From NCBI GenBank assembly GCA_937891135.1, contig CALAFB010000082.1, positions 62,001 to 126,000 of the forward strand: a stretch of 64,000 bases of DNA, written 5' to 3'. This document shows, piece by piece, positions 26,817 through 36,509 of the stretch (positions within the stretch are counted from its first letter, which is position 1; each line of letters opens with the position of its first letter). This DNA is from an uncultured Elusimicrobium sp. Its GTDB lineage: Bacteria; Elusimicrobiota; Elusimicrobia; Elusimicrobiales; Elusimicrobiaceae. Below the pieces are notes generated by a model. That model was not told the DNA's origin, searched no databases, and saw nothing but the letters and a program-made list of their open reading frames with translations. Made by a program: the position numbers and the translations under genes.

Positions 26817-27548
26817 ATGAAGCAAGAAATTACCCGGCAGGGTTTTACGCAAATAGTAAAAAATGATGGGGTTATCTGTCCCCCTTGTGGGGAAAGTGTC
26901 GCGCAAGTGACCAAAGAGGGGCCAAATTGGAAAAAGTCCTTAGGTCCCTTCCTAACGGCAGTACTCTCTCCAAGCGGAAAAACTAATTTTCTTTGGCACT
27001 ACGTGTCCCTTCTCCCACGCAGGGGGGGAAGATAATGAGACCAGGACTTCATTCCCACAAGGGATAACTCACGGCTTTACGCTCATTGAACTCTTAGTCG
27101 TGGTGCTTATCATCGGTATCCTGGCTGCCGTAGCGTTGCCGCAATATCAGCGCGGGCGGTAGAAAAAGCCCATATGGTGGAAGCCGTTGCTAATGTACGC
27201 GCGATTGCAAATGCCCACCAACTGTATTATTTGACCCACGGGGAATACTTGGGCCCAAGCGATATGGACAAATTAGATATTACAATACCGGGTACGATAG
27301 ATAATTCCTTCGGGTCAGATCGTATTAAAACAAACGATTTTATTTATGCACCTAGTGATAGTGAAGGGATACGCCTAGCCGTCGCACAACGAGTTCGTTC
27401 TAGTTCAGATGCTAGTCGTGCGGTATATTTTATTCACATTACACAAACAAATCCCGAAAAGATTAATTGTAATGTCCATCTGAACGGTTCTGCCAATTCC
27501 ATTCAAAAAGAATTATGCCAACAATTAAACCGTACTGGAGTTTTATAA
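26817..27548 (+). pseudogene. Type IV pilin-like gene, interrupted and frameshifted
   Basis: The ATG at 26817 follows GGAGAA and starts a prepilin-like leader (MKQEITRQGFTQ), but foreign sequence of about 200 bp follows and the frame ends at 27035. The pilin helix HG then [18 protein letters not shown] and LPQYQ (from about 27070) lies in a second frame ending at a TAG, and the body (EAVANVRAIANAHQLYYLTHGEYLG onward, in pieces) in a third frame ending at 27548. At least two frame breaks mean no full pilin can be made. The C-terminal Cys spacing (INCNVHLNGS, KELCQQL) matches the siblings. Confidence 0.78.
26850..27066. repeat. Foreign insertion within the broken pilin gene
   Basis: The segment between the leader codons and the pilin helix contains palindromic patches (CCCCTTGTGGGG, and CTTCTCCCACGCAGGGGGGGAAG). 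It is at the same codon position as the repeats in the pilins at 21.8, 50.7 and 58.4 kb but is not clearly the same family. The limits are approximate. Confidence 0.4.
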
Positions 27549-27603
27549 AGGTACTACTTAAAAATAGGTCCAAATTCTCGTGCTGCCGGTACTACCAATT
27601 TGC

Positions 27604-27609
27604 TACCAT
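27604..27609 (+). promoter_or_regulatory. -10 box of murE, leaderless arrangement
   Basis: TACCAT ends 6 bases before the murE ATG at 27616 and no Shine-Dalgarno is present, so the transcript would begin at or next to the start codon. Confidence 0.4.
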
Positions 27610-27615
27610 ACTTTT

Positions 27616-29070
27616 ATGTTTAAAAGTACCGTACTGGCATATGCCGCGCAGCAACATATCTCCTTAAAAGGGCTTACGTTCCGTTCGCAAGACGTGCAGC
27701 CCGGGTTTGTGTTTTTTGCGTTAAAAGGGGCCAACGCAGATGGGAATTTATTTATGGAGGATGCCGTCAAACGCGGCGCGGTGTTGCTGGTTTCGGCCCA
27801 ACCCGCTGCACACGATTACGGCGTACCCTTTTACCTTTCCTCAGCTATTGATAAAGATATGGCGGATGCCGCGTATGAATTTTACGGCCGCCCGTCGGAT
27901 GCGTTGCGGATGTACGGCATTACGGGCACGAAAGGTAAAACTTCTATTGCGTATTTGCTGGAAAGCATTTTGCAAACAGCCGGACAAAAAACAGGCGTGT
28001 TCGGCACCGTAAACTACCGCGCCAACAGCGTGGAAATTTGTAAAGCCCCTAACACTACACCCGCCGCGCTCACGCTTTTTAAATTGCTTGCCCAGATGAA
28101 ACAACAAGCGTGTGAAAATATAGTCATGGAAGTTTCTTCCCACGCATTAGAACTGCAGCGCGTGCGTAACATTTGGTACGACACGGCTATCTTTACTAAC
28201 TTACAGCGCGATCATTTGGACTTTCACAAAACCTTTGAAAATTATTTTGCCGCCAAAGTAAAATTATTTGAAAATTTGGCCAGTCCGCAAAATTTTAAAC
28301 CGCACCGCACCGCTGTTATTAACGCGGATGACCCGTATGGGCAGCGGCTTATCCAGGGATTTCAAAACCGCGTCAACATCGTTACATTCGGTATCAACCA
28401 CCCGGCCGATTTTACCGCAACCCACATCCAAGAATTTTTAACGCATACGTCGTTTGAAATAAACGGTGTGCCGGTAAAAATCCAACTCTTAGGCAAACAC
28501 AATGTATATAATGCATTAGCGGCTTGTGCAGCTGCGTGTGCCAACGGTATTTCATTGGAAAACGCGCTTTGCGGGTTAGCGGCCTTGCCCGGTGTACCGG
28601 GGCGTATGGAACGTATTGACGAAGGACAACCGTTTTTTACGTATGTGGATTTTGCATACACCAATGAATCCTTACAGCGTGCGTTTGATACCGTGCGTCC
28701 GTTTAAAAAAGGCCGCGTGCTGTTGGTATTTGGTTGTGGCGGCCAGCGGGACCGTACCAAGCGTCCTTTAATGGGGGCTACTGCTTGCCAAGAAGCAGAT
28801 TGCGTTTTTTTAACGAATGACAATCCTCGTTGTGAAGACCCCCAACAAATTTTTAAAGATATTTTAGCCGGCATGCAAGGGCAAACAAATTATACCGTCG
28901 TGCCGGACCGTGCTGCCGCCATTGGGCAAGCCTTGCAAGCCGCCCAGCCGCAAGACATTGTTATTATTGCCGGAAAAGGCCACGAAGACTATCAGTTAAT
29001 CGGCACGGAAAAGCGTCATTTTTCGGACCAGGAAACTGTGCGCAATTTTCTGCGGGGGAAGTATGTTTAA
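27616..29070 (+). CDS. murE: UDP-N-acetylmuramoyl-tripeptide synthetase (meso-DAP adding)
   Basis: About 484 residues from the ATG at 27616 (MFKSTVLAYAAQQ); the frame is open further upstream but without support. ATP-binding loop GITGTKGKTSIAYL, NTTPAALTLF substrate region, and the C-terminal motif NDNPRCEDP, whose DNPR marks specificity for meso-diaminopimelate rather than lysine. It adds the third residue of the peptidoglycan stem peptide in the cytoplasm. murD overlaps its end by 8 bases. Confidence 0.95.
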   Translation: MFKSTVLAYAAQQHISLKGLTFRSQDVQPGFVFFALKGANADGNLFMEDAVKRGAVLLVSAQPAAHDYGVPFYLSSAIDKDMADAAYEFYGRPSDALRMYGITGTKGKTSIAYLLESILQTAGQKTGVFGTVNYRANSVEICKAPNTTPAALTLFKLLAQMKQQACENIVMEVSSHALELQRVRNIWYDTAIFTNLQRDHLDFHKTFENYFAAKVKLFENLASPQNFKPHRTAVINADDPYGQRLIQGFQNRVNIVTFGINHPADFTATHIQEFLTHTSFEINGVPVKIQLLGKHNVYNALAACAAACANGISLENALCGLAALPGVPGRMERIDEGQPFFTYVDFAYTNESLQRAFDTVRPFKKGRVLLVFGCGGQRDRTKRPLMGATACQEADCVFLTNDNPRCEDPQQIFKDILAGMQGQTNYTVVPDRAAAIGQALQAAQPQDIVIIAGKGHEDYQLIGTEKRHFSDQETVRNFLRGKYV

Positions 29071-30421
29071 TTTAAAAGATTTTCCGGGGAAGAAAGTTAC
29101 CGTGTTAGGCGGCGGGAAAAGTGGTCAGGCTGCTGCCCGGTTATTAGCTGCACATGGGTGTGAGGTGCTGATTAGTGATGAACAAGATATTTTTTTGGAT
29201 GCGCCGTCCGCACAAATTTCTGTAGAAAGCGGTGGGCATACAGAACAAGTTTTTCTGGCAGATTTTTTAGTGAAAAGCCCGGGTATTTTTCCGAAAAGTG
29301 CCGTGTTGTTAAAGGCGCAAGAATTAGGAATCCCGGTGTTTAGTGAATTGGAAGTTGCTCTTTCTTTTTTACCGAAGAATGTGCGTATATTAGCCGTTAG
29401 CGGAACCAATGGAAAAACTACAACTACCAGCTTGTTAGGAGAGATTTTAACCCAAAAACTAAAACGGCAAAAATCCGGCAAGCAGGTGTGGGTATGCGGA
29501 AATATTGGCAATCCAATTTCGGCCTGTGTAGAGGATGTACAACCCGGGGATGAGATGGTGCTGGAAGTATCCAGCTATCAGCTGGAAGACAGTACCTTCT
29601 TTCATCCGCATATCGCGGGGCTTTTAAATATTACACCGGATCATTTAGACCACCACGGCGGTATGAAAAATTATATGGCTGCCAAGGCCCGTTTGTTTAA
29701 AGAGCAACAATCGGCAGATATAGCTGTATTAAACGGAGCAGATGCTTTATGCGCCCAGTTGGCCGAGCAAATTAAAAGTGAATTATGGGTATTTTCAGCC
29801 CAACCAAAGCATTGGTTAAAGACGGATGTATTTTTTGACGGAGATGAACTCATTTTTAGCAATGGGCCACAACTGCGCCCGCCGCATTTAATCGGCATTC
29901 ATAACGTAGAAAACGCCATGGCTGCCGCTTTAATGGCTATGGCAGACGGAGCTTCGGCCGAAGATGTACAATCTGCTTTTGATGCATTTCAAGCGATTGA
30001 GCACCGTATTGAAACCGTGGCTACGATAAACAATATAACCTACATCAATGATTCTAAGGCTACAAATTTGGACTCCACCATTACCGCGTTAAAAAGTTTT
30101 GATAAGCAAAAAAATATATGGCTTATTTTAGGCGGGCGCGATAAAGGAGCCTCGTATGAAGTATTGTTACCCTATTTAAAAGACCATTGTAAGCAGGTGT
30201 TATCTATCGGCGAAAGTATGGATAAAATTGAGCGCGAGCTTCAGGGGGCGTTTCCCATTATGCGTTGTGAAACTTTAGAACGTGCCGTGAAGACTGCCGC
30301 CCAAAAAGCCCAACCGGGCGACGTGGTGTTGTTATCCCCGGCCTGTGCCAGTTTTGACCAGTTTAAAAGTTTTGAAGAACGCGGCGAAAAATTTAAAGAG
30401 TACGTCCGTCAACAGGGGTAA
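29063..30421 (+). CDS. murD: UDP-N-acetylmuramoyl-L-alanine--D-glutamate ligase
   Basis: 452 residues. N-terminal Rossmann domain (VTVLGGGKSGQAAARLLAAHG), central ATPase with AVSGTNGKTTTTSLLGEIL and NITPDHLDHHGGMKNY, C-terminal domain INDSKATNLDSTI and LLSPACASFDQFKSFEERG in two blocks. It adds D-Glu to UDP-MurNAc-Ala. It overlaps murE, giving a two-gene cell-wall unit that ends at the hairpin at 30496-30540. The rest of the mur cluster is not present here. Confidence 0.96.
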   Translation: MFNLKDFPGKKVTVLGGGKSGQAAARLLAAHGCEVLISDEQDIFLDAPSAQISVESGGHTEQVFLADFLVKSPGIFPKSAVLLKAQELGIPVFSELEVALSFLPKNVRILAVSGTNGKTTTTSLLGEILTQKLKRQKSGKQVWVCGNIGNPISACVEDVQPGDEMVLEVSSYQLEDSTFFHPHIAGLLNITPDHLDHHGGMKNYMAAKARLFKEQQSADIAVLNGADALCAQLAEQIKSELWVFSAQPKHWLKTDVFFDGDELIFSNGPQLRPPHLIGIHNVENAMAAALMAMADGASAEDVQSAFDAFQAIEHRIETVATINNITYINDSKATNLDSTITALKSFDKQKNIWLILGGRDKGASYEVLLPYLKDHCKQVLSIGESMDKIERELQGAFPIMRCETLERAVKTAAQKAQPGDVVLLSPACASFDQFKSFEERGEKFKEYVRQQG

Positions 30422-30495
30422 CCCCTTTTCGTGTTTTTGTAGAGATATACTTGTCTGCATACCTTCTAAAACGGAATGTTTTAGGAAGTGTGTTA

Positions 30496-30540
30496 TTGTG
30501 ATACTAAACCCCCGACATAACCGGGGGTTTAGTATCACAA
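30496..30540. terminator. Long perfect hairpin, bidirectional terminator
   Basis: 19-bp perfect arms (TTGTGATACTAAACCCCCG with its reverse complement at 30522-30540) around a 7-base loop, between the converging murD and efflux outer-membrane genes. A nearly identical core lies at 37524-37560. A smaller hairpin (CTTCTAAAAC/GTTTTAGGAAG) precedes it at about 30463-30488. Confidence 0.8.
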
Positions 30541-30557
30541 CAACCACGCAAAAAGAA

Positions 30558-31955
30558 TTATTTCTTTTGTGTTTCTTTCATGTCCGTTTCCGTCCAGCCG
30601 CCGCCTAAGGCTTTGGCTAAATCCACTACGGCGTCCAATTCATTATTGCGGGCGGTAGCTAGGTTCATTTCAGCCGAGAGGAACGTCTCCTCCACACTCA
30701 ATAAATCTGTTACCCCAATGAGCCCTGCATCTTCCTGCTTTTTAGTCAGTTCATAGCTGCGGCGCATATCATTGGTTTGCGCTAGGTACGAATCATAAAT
30801 TTGACGGTACATTTGATTGGAATTTAATGCATCTAACGCTTCCTTAAAAGCCAGTTGGACGGTTTTTTGGTAATTGGCGTAGACTTCGTGGTATTTGGCC
30901 TCCGCTTGTTTGTTTTCGGCTTTAATTTTACCGCCTTCAAAAATCGGTGCAGCTACACTCCCGGCCATATTCCATACACCGGCACCGCCACTAAATAAAC
31001 TGGTTAGCGCATTACTTGCATATCCGGCACCCGCCGTTAACGAAATATCTGGGAAATACGATGAGCGCGCCACGCCGATATCTGCATTGGCAGCAATTAA
31101 ATTTTGCTCAGCGGCCATTACGTCCGGGCGGCGTTCCAACAAGTCCGACGGTAAATTAGCCGGTACATCCGGCACCAAGGTTTCTTCGTTGAGCGTTTTG
31201 CCGCGTGTCATTTTTTCTTCCACAATGGACCGCGGAGATTTACCAAGCAGCACGGCCAGCGCAGTTTCCGTTTTGGCAAGTTGCAACCGTAGATTTTCTT
31301 CTTCGGCTTTCACGCTAGACATATTGGCTTGCACTCGGCGTAAGTCCACTTCTGTCGCGTAGCCGGCTTCGTAGCGGCTTTGGTAAATACGGACGTTTTC
31401 TTGCCGGGCCGCCAAGGTCTGCTGGGCAATTTTAATTTGTTCATCCAGCATCAGCATCATAAAATACTGCTTAGCAACGTCGGCCGTTAAGGTTAGTTTG
31501 ACGGTATCCCGCGCGGCTTCACTCGCTAAGAGTTTTGCCCGGGCAGATTCTTTCATCCGGCGGTATTTTCCCCATAAATCCAGCTCAAACGATACGTTGA
31601 TCCCGGCCCGGCTCATACTTTCTCCGGAATCGGACGCATTCCCTTCCCGTCCGGTTGTTCCGGTAGCAGAGACATTCGGTAATTGATTCGCCCCAACTAT
31701 GGCCACGGCTGCACGTGCCTGGTCTACCCGGGCCACGGCAGCTTTTAAATCCCAGTTATATTGAAGAGCCGTCTCTTCCATTTCATTGAGTACCGGGTCG
31801 TTAAACAGGGTCCACCAATTTTGTTGGGTAAACACGGTTGCATTTTTATTCTCTGCTCCGGCGGGTAAATCATGTTGTGGGCGTTTATAACTGGGTCCTA
31901 ATGTACACCCGGCACAAAGAACAGCACAACTTACTAATAAATTTATACATTTCAT
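30558..31955 (-). CDS. RND efflux outer-membrane channel lipoprotein (OprM/TolC family)
   Basis: 465 residues with lipobox LCAGC (Cys16) followed by TLGPSYKRP, typical of the NodT/OprM branch. Two internally repeated outer-membrane efflux (OEP) domains with long helices (AVARVDQARAAVAIVGANQLP; RSSYFPDISLTAGAGYASN in pieces) are present, along with the characteristic LLERRPDVMAAEQNL. It forms the trimeric outer-membrane exit duct of the pump encoded directly upstream. It overlaps the permease gene by 4 bases. Confidence 0.93.
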   Translation of the reverse strand: MKCINLLVSCAVLCAGCTLGPSYKRPQHDLPAGAENKNATVFTQQNWWTLFNDPVLNEMEETALQYNWDLKAAVARVDQARAAVAIVGANQLPNVSATGTTGREGNASDSGESMSRAGINVSFELDLWGKYRRMKESARAKLLASEAARDTVKLTLTADVAKQYFMMLMLDEQIKIAQQTLAARQENVRIYQSRYEAGYATEVDLRRVQANMSSVKAEEENLRLQLAKTETALAVLLGKSPRSIVEEKMTRGKTLNEETLVPDVPANLPSDLLERRPDVMAAEQNLIAANADIGVARSSYFPDISLTAGAGYASNALTSLFSGGAGVWNMAGSVAAPIFEGGKIKAENKQAEAKYHEVYANYQKTVQLAFKEALDALNSNQMYRQIYDSYLAQTNDMRRSYELTKKQEDAGLIGVTDLLSVEETFLSAEMNLATARNNELDAVVDLAKALGGGWTETDMKETQKK

Positions 31956-34900
31956 AATTGCTCCTTTTTATCTTTTCCGGCAAACAACGTAAAGAACCAC
32001 GGGATAAATAACGGGGCTACCCCGGTGGCAATTAACATCCCGCATACCACGGCCGTACCGATAGCATGGCGGCTAGCCGCACCTGCCCCTGTACTAATGG
32101 CTAGTGGTACACATCCTAAAATAAACGCGAGTGAAGTCATCACAATCGGTCTAAAACGCATTTCAGCTGCGTGTACGGCAGCTTCGGCTTTTTGCATGCC
32201 TTGTTCTTTTAATAATACCGCAAATTCTACAATTAAAATAGCGTTTTTGGCGGCTAACCCTACCAGAGCCACAAGGGCAATTTGAAAATAAATATCATTG
32301 GATAATCCGCGTATCCACGTGCCCAATAAAGCCCCGAAAATGGCAAACGGAACGGCTAATAATACGGCAATTGGCAAACTCCATTTTTCATATTGTGCGG
32401 CTAAAATTAAGAACACCACCAGCATCCCTAACAAAAGGGCGGATGTGGAGGAGCTGCCGGCAATTTTTTCCTGATACGTAGTTCCGGTCCAAGCCAGCGT
32501 AAACCCACTATCTAAAGTTTTTTGGGCGGTTTCTTCTACGGCGCGGATTGCATCTCCGGAACTATAACCCGGTGCCGGGCTGGCCATAATTTTGGCAGAG
32601 GGGAACACGTTAAAGCGTTCCACCACATCTGGCCCTAAGGACGGTTTAAGCGTAACCAAGGTAGAGAGTGGAACCATCGCCCCGGTATTGGATTTCACAT
32701 AAATCCCGCTGATTTGGTCCGGGCGCGCACGGTACTGTCCTTCCGCTTGCATCATCACTTTAAAACTGCGTCCCAGGTATGTAAAATCATTGATATACAT
32801 ATTCCCAAAGGTGCCTTGCAGCGTGGCATACAGCGTATCTAACGATACTCCCATAGACTGGGCTTTTACTTCATCCACCGTTAGCGCATATTGAGGAACC
32901 GCTGCCGAGAAAGAAGACGAAACACTTGTTAATTCCGGTCGTTTGCGGGCAGCCTCTAAGAATTTATTTACCTGTTCGGCCAGAACCGCAGAGCCGCCTT
33001 CCGAACGGTTTTGGATATATCCTTCTAAGCCACCTGTCGTACTCATCCCCATAATGGGTGGCGGGTTAAACGGCATGACATTCGCCCCGGGGATTTCTTG
33101 TTGGGCTTTTTGATAAACTTGCATCACCGTGGCTGTAGAAGATTCATTTTTCTTTTTACGTTCGTCCCACGGTTTTAACATCACAAAAGACGCAACTGAG
33201 TTATTCTTTTGTGCGCTAGTTAGCATATCAAATCCGGCAAATGTCATTTCTTTTTGTACCGTAGGAATGGACAATAATAAATTTTCCATCTGTGCGGAAA
33301 CTTTATCACTCGCAGACAAAGCAGCTGCCGGGTCCAACTGGGAAGCAACCATAATAATCCCTTGGTCTTCCGTTGGTAACAAACTGCCCGGTACGATTTT
33401 AAAAAGCCCCAGCGTCAACACCACTAATACAGCCATTAAAATCCCGGAAAGGGTTGCTTTACGCACAAGGCTGCCGACCCATTTGCCATACTTGTGGGTC
33501 AGTTTATCAAAAAATTGGTCAAAGCGGTAGAAAAATCCACTTGTTGGGCGTGCCTGTTTTTTAAGCAGCAAGACACACAATGCCGGGGTTAAGGTTAATG
33601 CTACTAATCCCGAAATAACAACGGAAACGGCAATGGTAATAGCAAACTGCTTATACATCACACCTGTTAGGCCACCCATGAAAGCAACCGGCACAAACAC
33701 AGAACACAATACCAGTACAATGGCTACTACCGGGCCGGACACTTCCTGCATGGCTTTAATCGTAGCTTCGCGCACAGGGAGATTATCTTCGTGCATAATA
33801 CGTTCTACATTTTCTATGACTACAATGGCATCATCTACCACCATACCAATTGCCAACACCAACCCAAACAGCGTAAGTGTGTTAATAGAGAAACCCATTA
33901 ACATCATCCCGGCAAATGCACCGATAATAGAAACAGGAACTGCCAAACACGGAATCAGCGTAGCCCGCCAATCTTTTAAGAATAAATACACAACTAAAAA
34001 GACCAGCACCATGGCTTCTACTAAGGTTTTAATGACTTCTTTAATAGATTCATTGACAAATAACGTAGTATCATACGCGGTATCGTATGCAAGGTCCATT
34101 TCCGCCGGGAAATTTTTGGCGGCTTCTTTTAAATGTTCCTGTACTGCTTTGGCTGTAGCTACCGCGTTAGCACCGGGGGACAAATATACCCCTACCGGTA
34201 CAGCCGGTTGTTTATTAAAACTTCCGTTAAATTCATACGTTTGGCTGCCCAGTTCTATGCGTGCTACATCTTTTAGGCGCAAGGTGGTGCCGTCTGGATT
34301 AGCACGTAAAATAATATTTTCAAATTCTTCTACCGTAGAGAAACGGCCCGGAGCAATAATGGAATAACTGCGGTCTACTTTTACAGGCAGCGGAGCTTGG
34401 CCGATTTTTCCGGCCGCACGTTGAGCGTTTTGCGCTTTGACGGCATTAGCCACTTCGGCAATAGACAAATTACGTTGGGATAATATATCTGGCTTTACCC
34501 AGATGCGGATGGCATAATCGTTAGCGGACATTACCATGGCATCCCCCACCCCTTCAATACGTTTTAAGTCATCTACAATATTGATTAACACATAGTTCCC
34601 AATCGTGGTTGTATCGGAACGGCCAGACGGAGAATAAAACGCAATCATTTGTAAAATAGCAGAAGATTTCTTATCTACCGTAACGCCGTATCGGCGGACA
34701 TCTTCCGGTAAGGTAGCTGTCGCTCCTTGCACGCGGTTATTGACGTTAATCATAGCCTGGTCAGGGTCAGTACCTACTTTAAAATAAACGGTAAGAGACA
34801 TATCGCCGTTGGCGGAAGAAGTGGAGTTCATATACAACATATCTTCCACGCCATTGATTTGCTGTTCTAAGGGGGCAGCCACCGTGTTGGCAATTACCTC

Positions 34901-35065
34901 CGGGCTGGCACCCGGGTAACTGGCGGAAACAGCAATCGTGGGCGGGGTCAAATCCGGGTATTGTTCTACTGGAAGGGATTTAATAGACACAATTCCCGCT
35001 AATGTAATAAGCAGCGAAATTACCGAGGCAAAAATAGGCCGGTCAATGAAAAATTTAGAAAACAT
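31952..35065 (-). CDS. RND multidrug efflux inner-membrane transporter (AcrB/MexB type)
   Basis: 1037 residues, 12 predicted transmembrane helices with two large periplasmic loops. It starts MFSKFFIDRPIFASVISLLI as in HAE1 transporters. The proton-relay aspartates lie in GMVVDDAIVVIENVERIM in helix 4, and GLSNDIYFQIALVALVGLAAKN in helix 10-11 pieces is conserved. It uses the proton gradient to expel hydrophobic compounds. It is the middle gene of the adaptor-permease-channel operon; drug spectrum cannot be predicted. Confidence 0.95.
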   Translation of the reverse strand: MFSKFFIDRPIFASVISLLITLAGIVSIKSLPVEQYPDLTPPTIAVSASYPGASPEVIANTVAAPLEQQINGVEDMLYMNSTSSANGDMSLTVYFKVGTDPDQAMINVNNRVQGATATLPEDVRRYGVTVDKKSSAILQMIAFYSPSGRSDTTTIGNYVLINIVDDLKRIEGVGDAMVMSANDYAIRIWVKPDILSQRNLSIAEVANAVKAQNAQRAAGKIGQAPLPVKVDRSYSIIAPGRFSTVEEFENIILRANPDGTTLRLKDVARIELGSQTYEFNGSFNKQPAVPVGVYLSPGANAVATAKAVQEHLKEAAKNFPAEMDLAYDTAYDTTLFVNESIKEVIKTLVEAMVLVFLVVYLFLKDWRATLIPCLAVPVSIIGAFAGMMLMGFSINTLTLFGLVLAIGMVVDDAIVVIENVERIMHEDNLPVREATIKAMQEVSGPVVAIVLVLCSVFVPVAFMGGLTGVMYKQFAITIAVSVVISGLVALTLTPALCVLLLKKQARPTSGFFYRFDQFFDKLTHKYGKWVGSLVRKATLSGILMAVLVVLTLGLFKIVPGSLLPTEDQGIIMVASQLDPAAALSASDKVSAQMENLLLSIPTVQKEMTFAGFDMLTSAQKNNSVASFVMLKPWDERKKKNESSTATVMQVYQKAQQEIPGANVMPFNPPPIMGMSTTGGLEGYIQNRSEGGSAVLAEQVNKFLEAARKRPELTSVSSSFSAAVPQYALTVDEVKAQSMGVSLDTLYATLQGTFGNMYINDFTYLGRSFKVMMQAEGQYRARPDQISGIYVKSNTGAMVPLSTLVTLKPSLGPDVVERFNVFPSAKIMASPAPGYSSGDAIRAVEETAQKTLDSGFTLAWTGTTYQEKIAGSSSTSALLLGMLVVFLILAAQYEKWSLPIAVLLAVPFAIFGALLGTWIRGLSNDIYFQIALVALVGLAAKNAILIVEFAVLLKEQGMQKAEAAVHAAEMRFRPIVMTSLAFILGCVPLAISTGAGAASRHAIGTAVVCGMLIATGVAPLFIPWFFTLFAGKDKKEQL

Positions 35066-35077
35066 AACTGACTCCTT

Positions 35078-36394
35078 TTAACGGACCTGTTCGTCGGATG
35101 AATTCGCATCCGGTAAAGACTCCGCATCCGGAACTTCAGAATCAGAAATAGCTTGTTCTAATTGGTCCATTTTTTCGGCATCGGCCTTCGGAGCGGTGCG
35201 TTCTTGCGTGGGTTTTACTTCAAACGGCTGCAAGGAAGCCACTACTTTTTGCCCGGGGCGCACCCGCGTAAGGCCTTCGCTGATGACCGTTTCTCCGTTT
35301 TTGAGCCCGCTGGAAACTACATATACATCCTCTAACAATTCCCCGGTAATCGGGCGGGCTTCTACGGCGTTGTTGGCATCTACCACATAGACCAATAATT
35401 CTTTGGCTGTATGCAACACGGCAGAGGAAGGAATCAAAATCGCATTTTTATAAGTAGCCCCGATTAAATGTACGCGTACAAATTGCCCCGGCATAAGCAA
35501 GCGCGAATTAGTAGGGTTTGCAAATTCGGCTTTCATGGCAATACTGGAAGTAAGGGCATTTTCGGAGCTGTCAAAAAAGATAATTTTACCACGCTGTGGA
35601 TAAATTTCCCCATTGGGCAGCACGGCTTCTATGTAAACGTTCACGTCGTTAACATCTTTATTGCGGTATTCTTGGGCAGCTTGCGTATCGCCTTGTTTCA
35701 TGTTACCAAACGCAATTTGCCCGGAAATAAACCCTTCGGACAGTTTCGTAAACTGGCTGCCCGGCATAGAAAATTTTACATACAGGGGGTTAATCTGTAC
35801 CATATTGGTTAAATAACCGGACTCTCCTTGCGGAGAAATCAAACTTCCTACAGAGGGTACCGCTTGCCCAACAATACCGGAAATAGGTGCTACCACTTTG
35901 GTATATCCCAGGTTAATTTGAGCTCCTTCCACCGCAGCTTGGGCTACTTTTACATTTGCCTGGGCAGTTTCGTAAGCGGATAAAGCATTATCATAATCCT
36001 GCTGGCTGACGGCATTGGACTGGCGCAGCGTTTTCATACGTTTAAAGGTGCGGTAGGTCCGCTTTTCTTCAGCTTGGGCTTGAGCCAGGGATCCTTGGGC
36101 TTTTTCTAATGCTACCTTATATTCCGAATCATCAATTTGAAACAGTTGGGTACCTTCTTTGACAAATTCTCCCTCGTTATATAGACGGCTTTGTAAAATA
36201 CCACCTACCTGGGCACGGATTTGAATTTCTAAAGAACCTGCTACTTGGGCCGGATATTCAATATTCCACGGCAAATTCTCTTGAATGACTTTGACGGCAG
36301 ATACATTTACGGCCGCCGGAGCGGAAGCGTCCTGTTTATGGCACGCAATTGTAAAAAGCGAGAAGCACATTAAAAACCCTACTAGTTTACGCAT
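35078..36394 (-). CDS. RND efflux periplasmic adaptor (AcrA/MexA type)
   Basis: 438 residues, lipoprotein signal with lipobox TIAC (Cys18). The order barrel-lipoyl-hairpin is visible: IEYPAQVAGSLEIQIRAQVGG, SRLYNEGEFVKEGTQLFQID, a coiled-coil hairpin (EKAQGSLAQAQAEEKRTYRTF), NLGYTKVVAPISGIVG, and GQFVRVHL in the beta-barrel. It has an acidic C-terminal tail (SDSEVPDAESLPDANSSDEQ). First gene of the pump operon, 12 bases before the permease; no regulator gene is adjacent. Confidence 0.93.
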   Translation of the reverse strand: MRKLVGFLMCFSLFTIACHKQDASAPAAVNVSAVKVIQENLPWNIEYPAQVAGSLEIQIRAQVGGILQSRLYNEGEFVKEGTQLFQIDDSEYKVALEKAQGSLAQAQAEEKRTYRTFKRMKTLRQSNAVSQQDYDNALSAYETAQANVKVAQAAVEGAQINLGYTKVVAPISGIVGQAVPSVGSLISPQGESGYLTNMVQINPLYVKFSMPGSQFTKLSEGFISGQIAFGNMKQGDTQAAQEYRNKDVNDVNVYIEAVLPNGEIYPQRGKIIFFDSSENALTSSIAMKAEFANPTNSRLLMPGQFVRVHLIGATYKNAILIPSSAVLHTAKELLVYVVDANNAVEARPITGELLEDVYVVSSGLKNGETVISEGLTRVRPGQKVVASLQPFEVKPTQERTAPKADAEKMDQLEQAISDSEVPDAESLPDANSSDEQVR

Positions 36395-36495
36395 GATTCA
36401 TTTTCTCCTTTAATATGATTTCTAAAATTTTATGAAATTGGCTTTAGTTTAATCAACTTTTTTAACAAAATAATGGCAAAGTTCCCAAAAAACCG

Positions 36496-36501
36496 TATAA
36501 T
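36496..36501 (+). promoter_or_regulatory. -10 box of the gene at 36510, leaderless arrangement
   Basis: A perfect TATAAT ends 8 bases before the ATG at 36510 (and only 2 before the in-frame ATG at 36504). There is no Shine-Dalgarno, so the later ATG is the likelier start of a leaderless mRNA. Confidence 0.5.
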
Positions 36502-36509
36502 AAATGTAT

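Noticed and set aside
26817..27035. 72-codon open frame as a separate gene
   Set aside because: It is the prepilin leader followed by inserted DNA; the pilin helix continues in another frame downstream.
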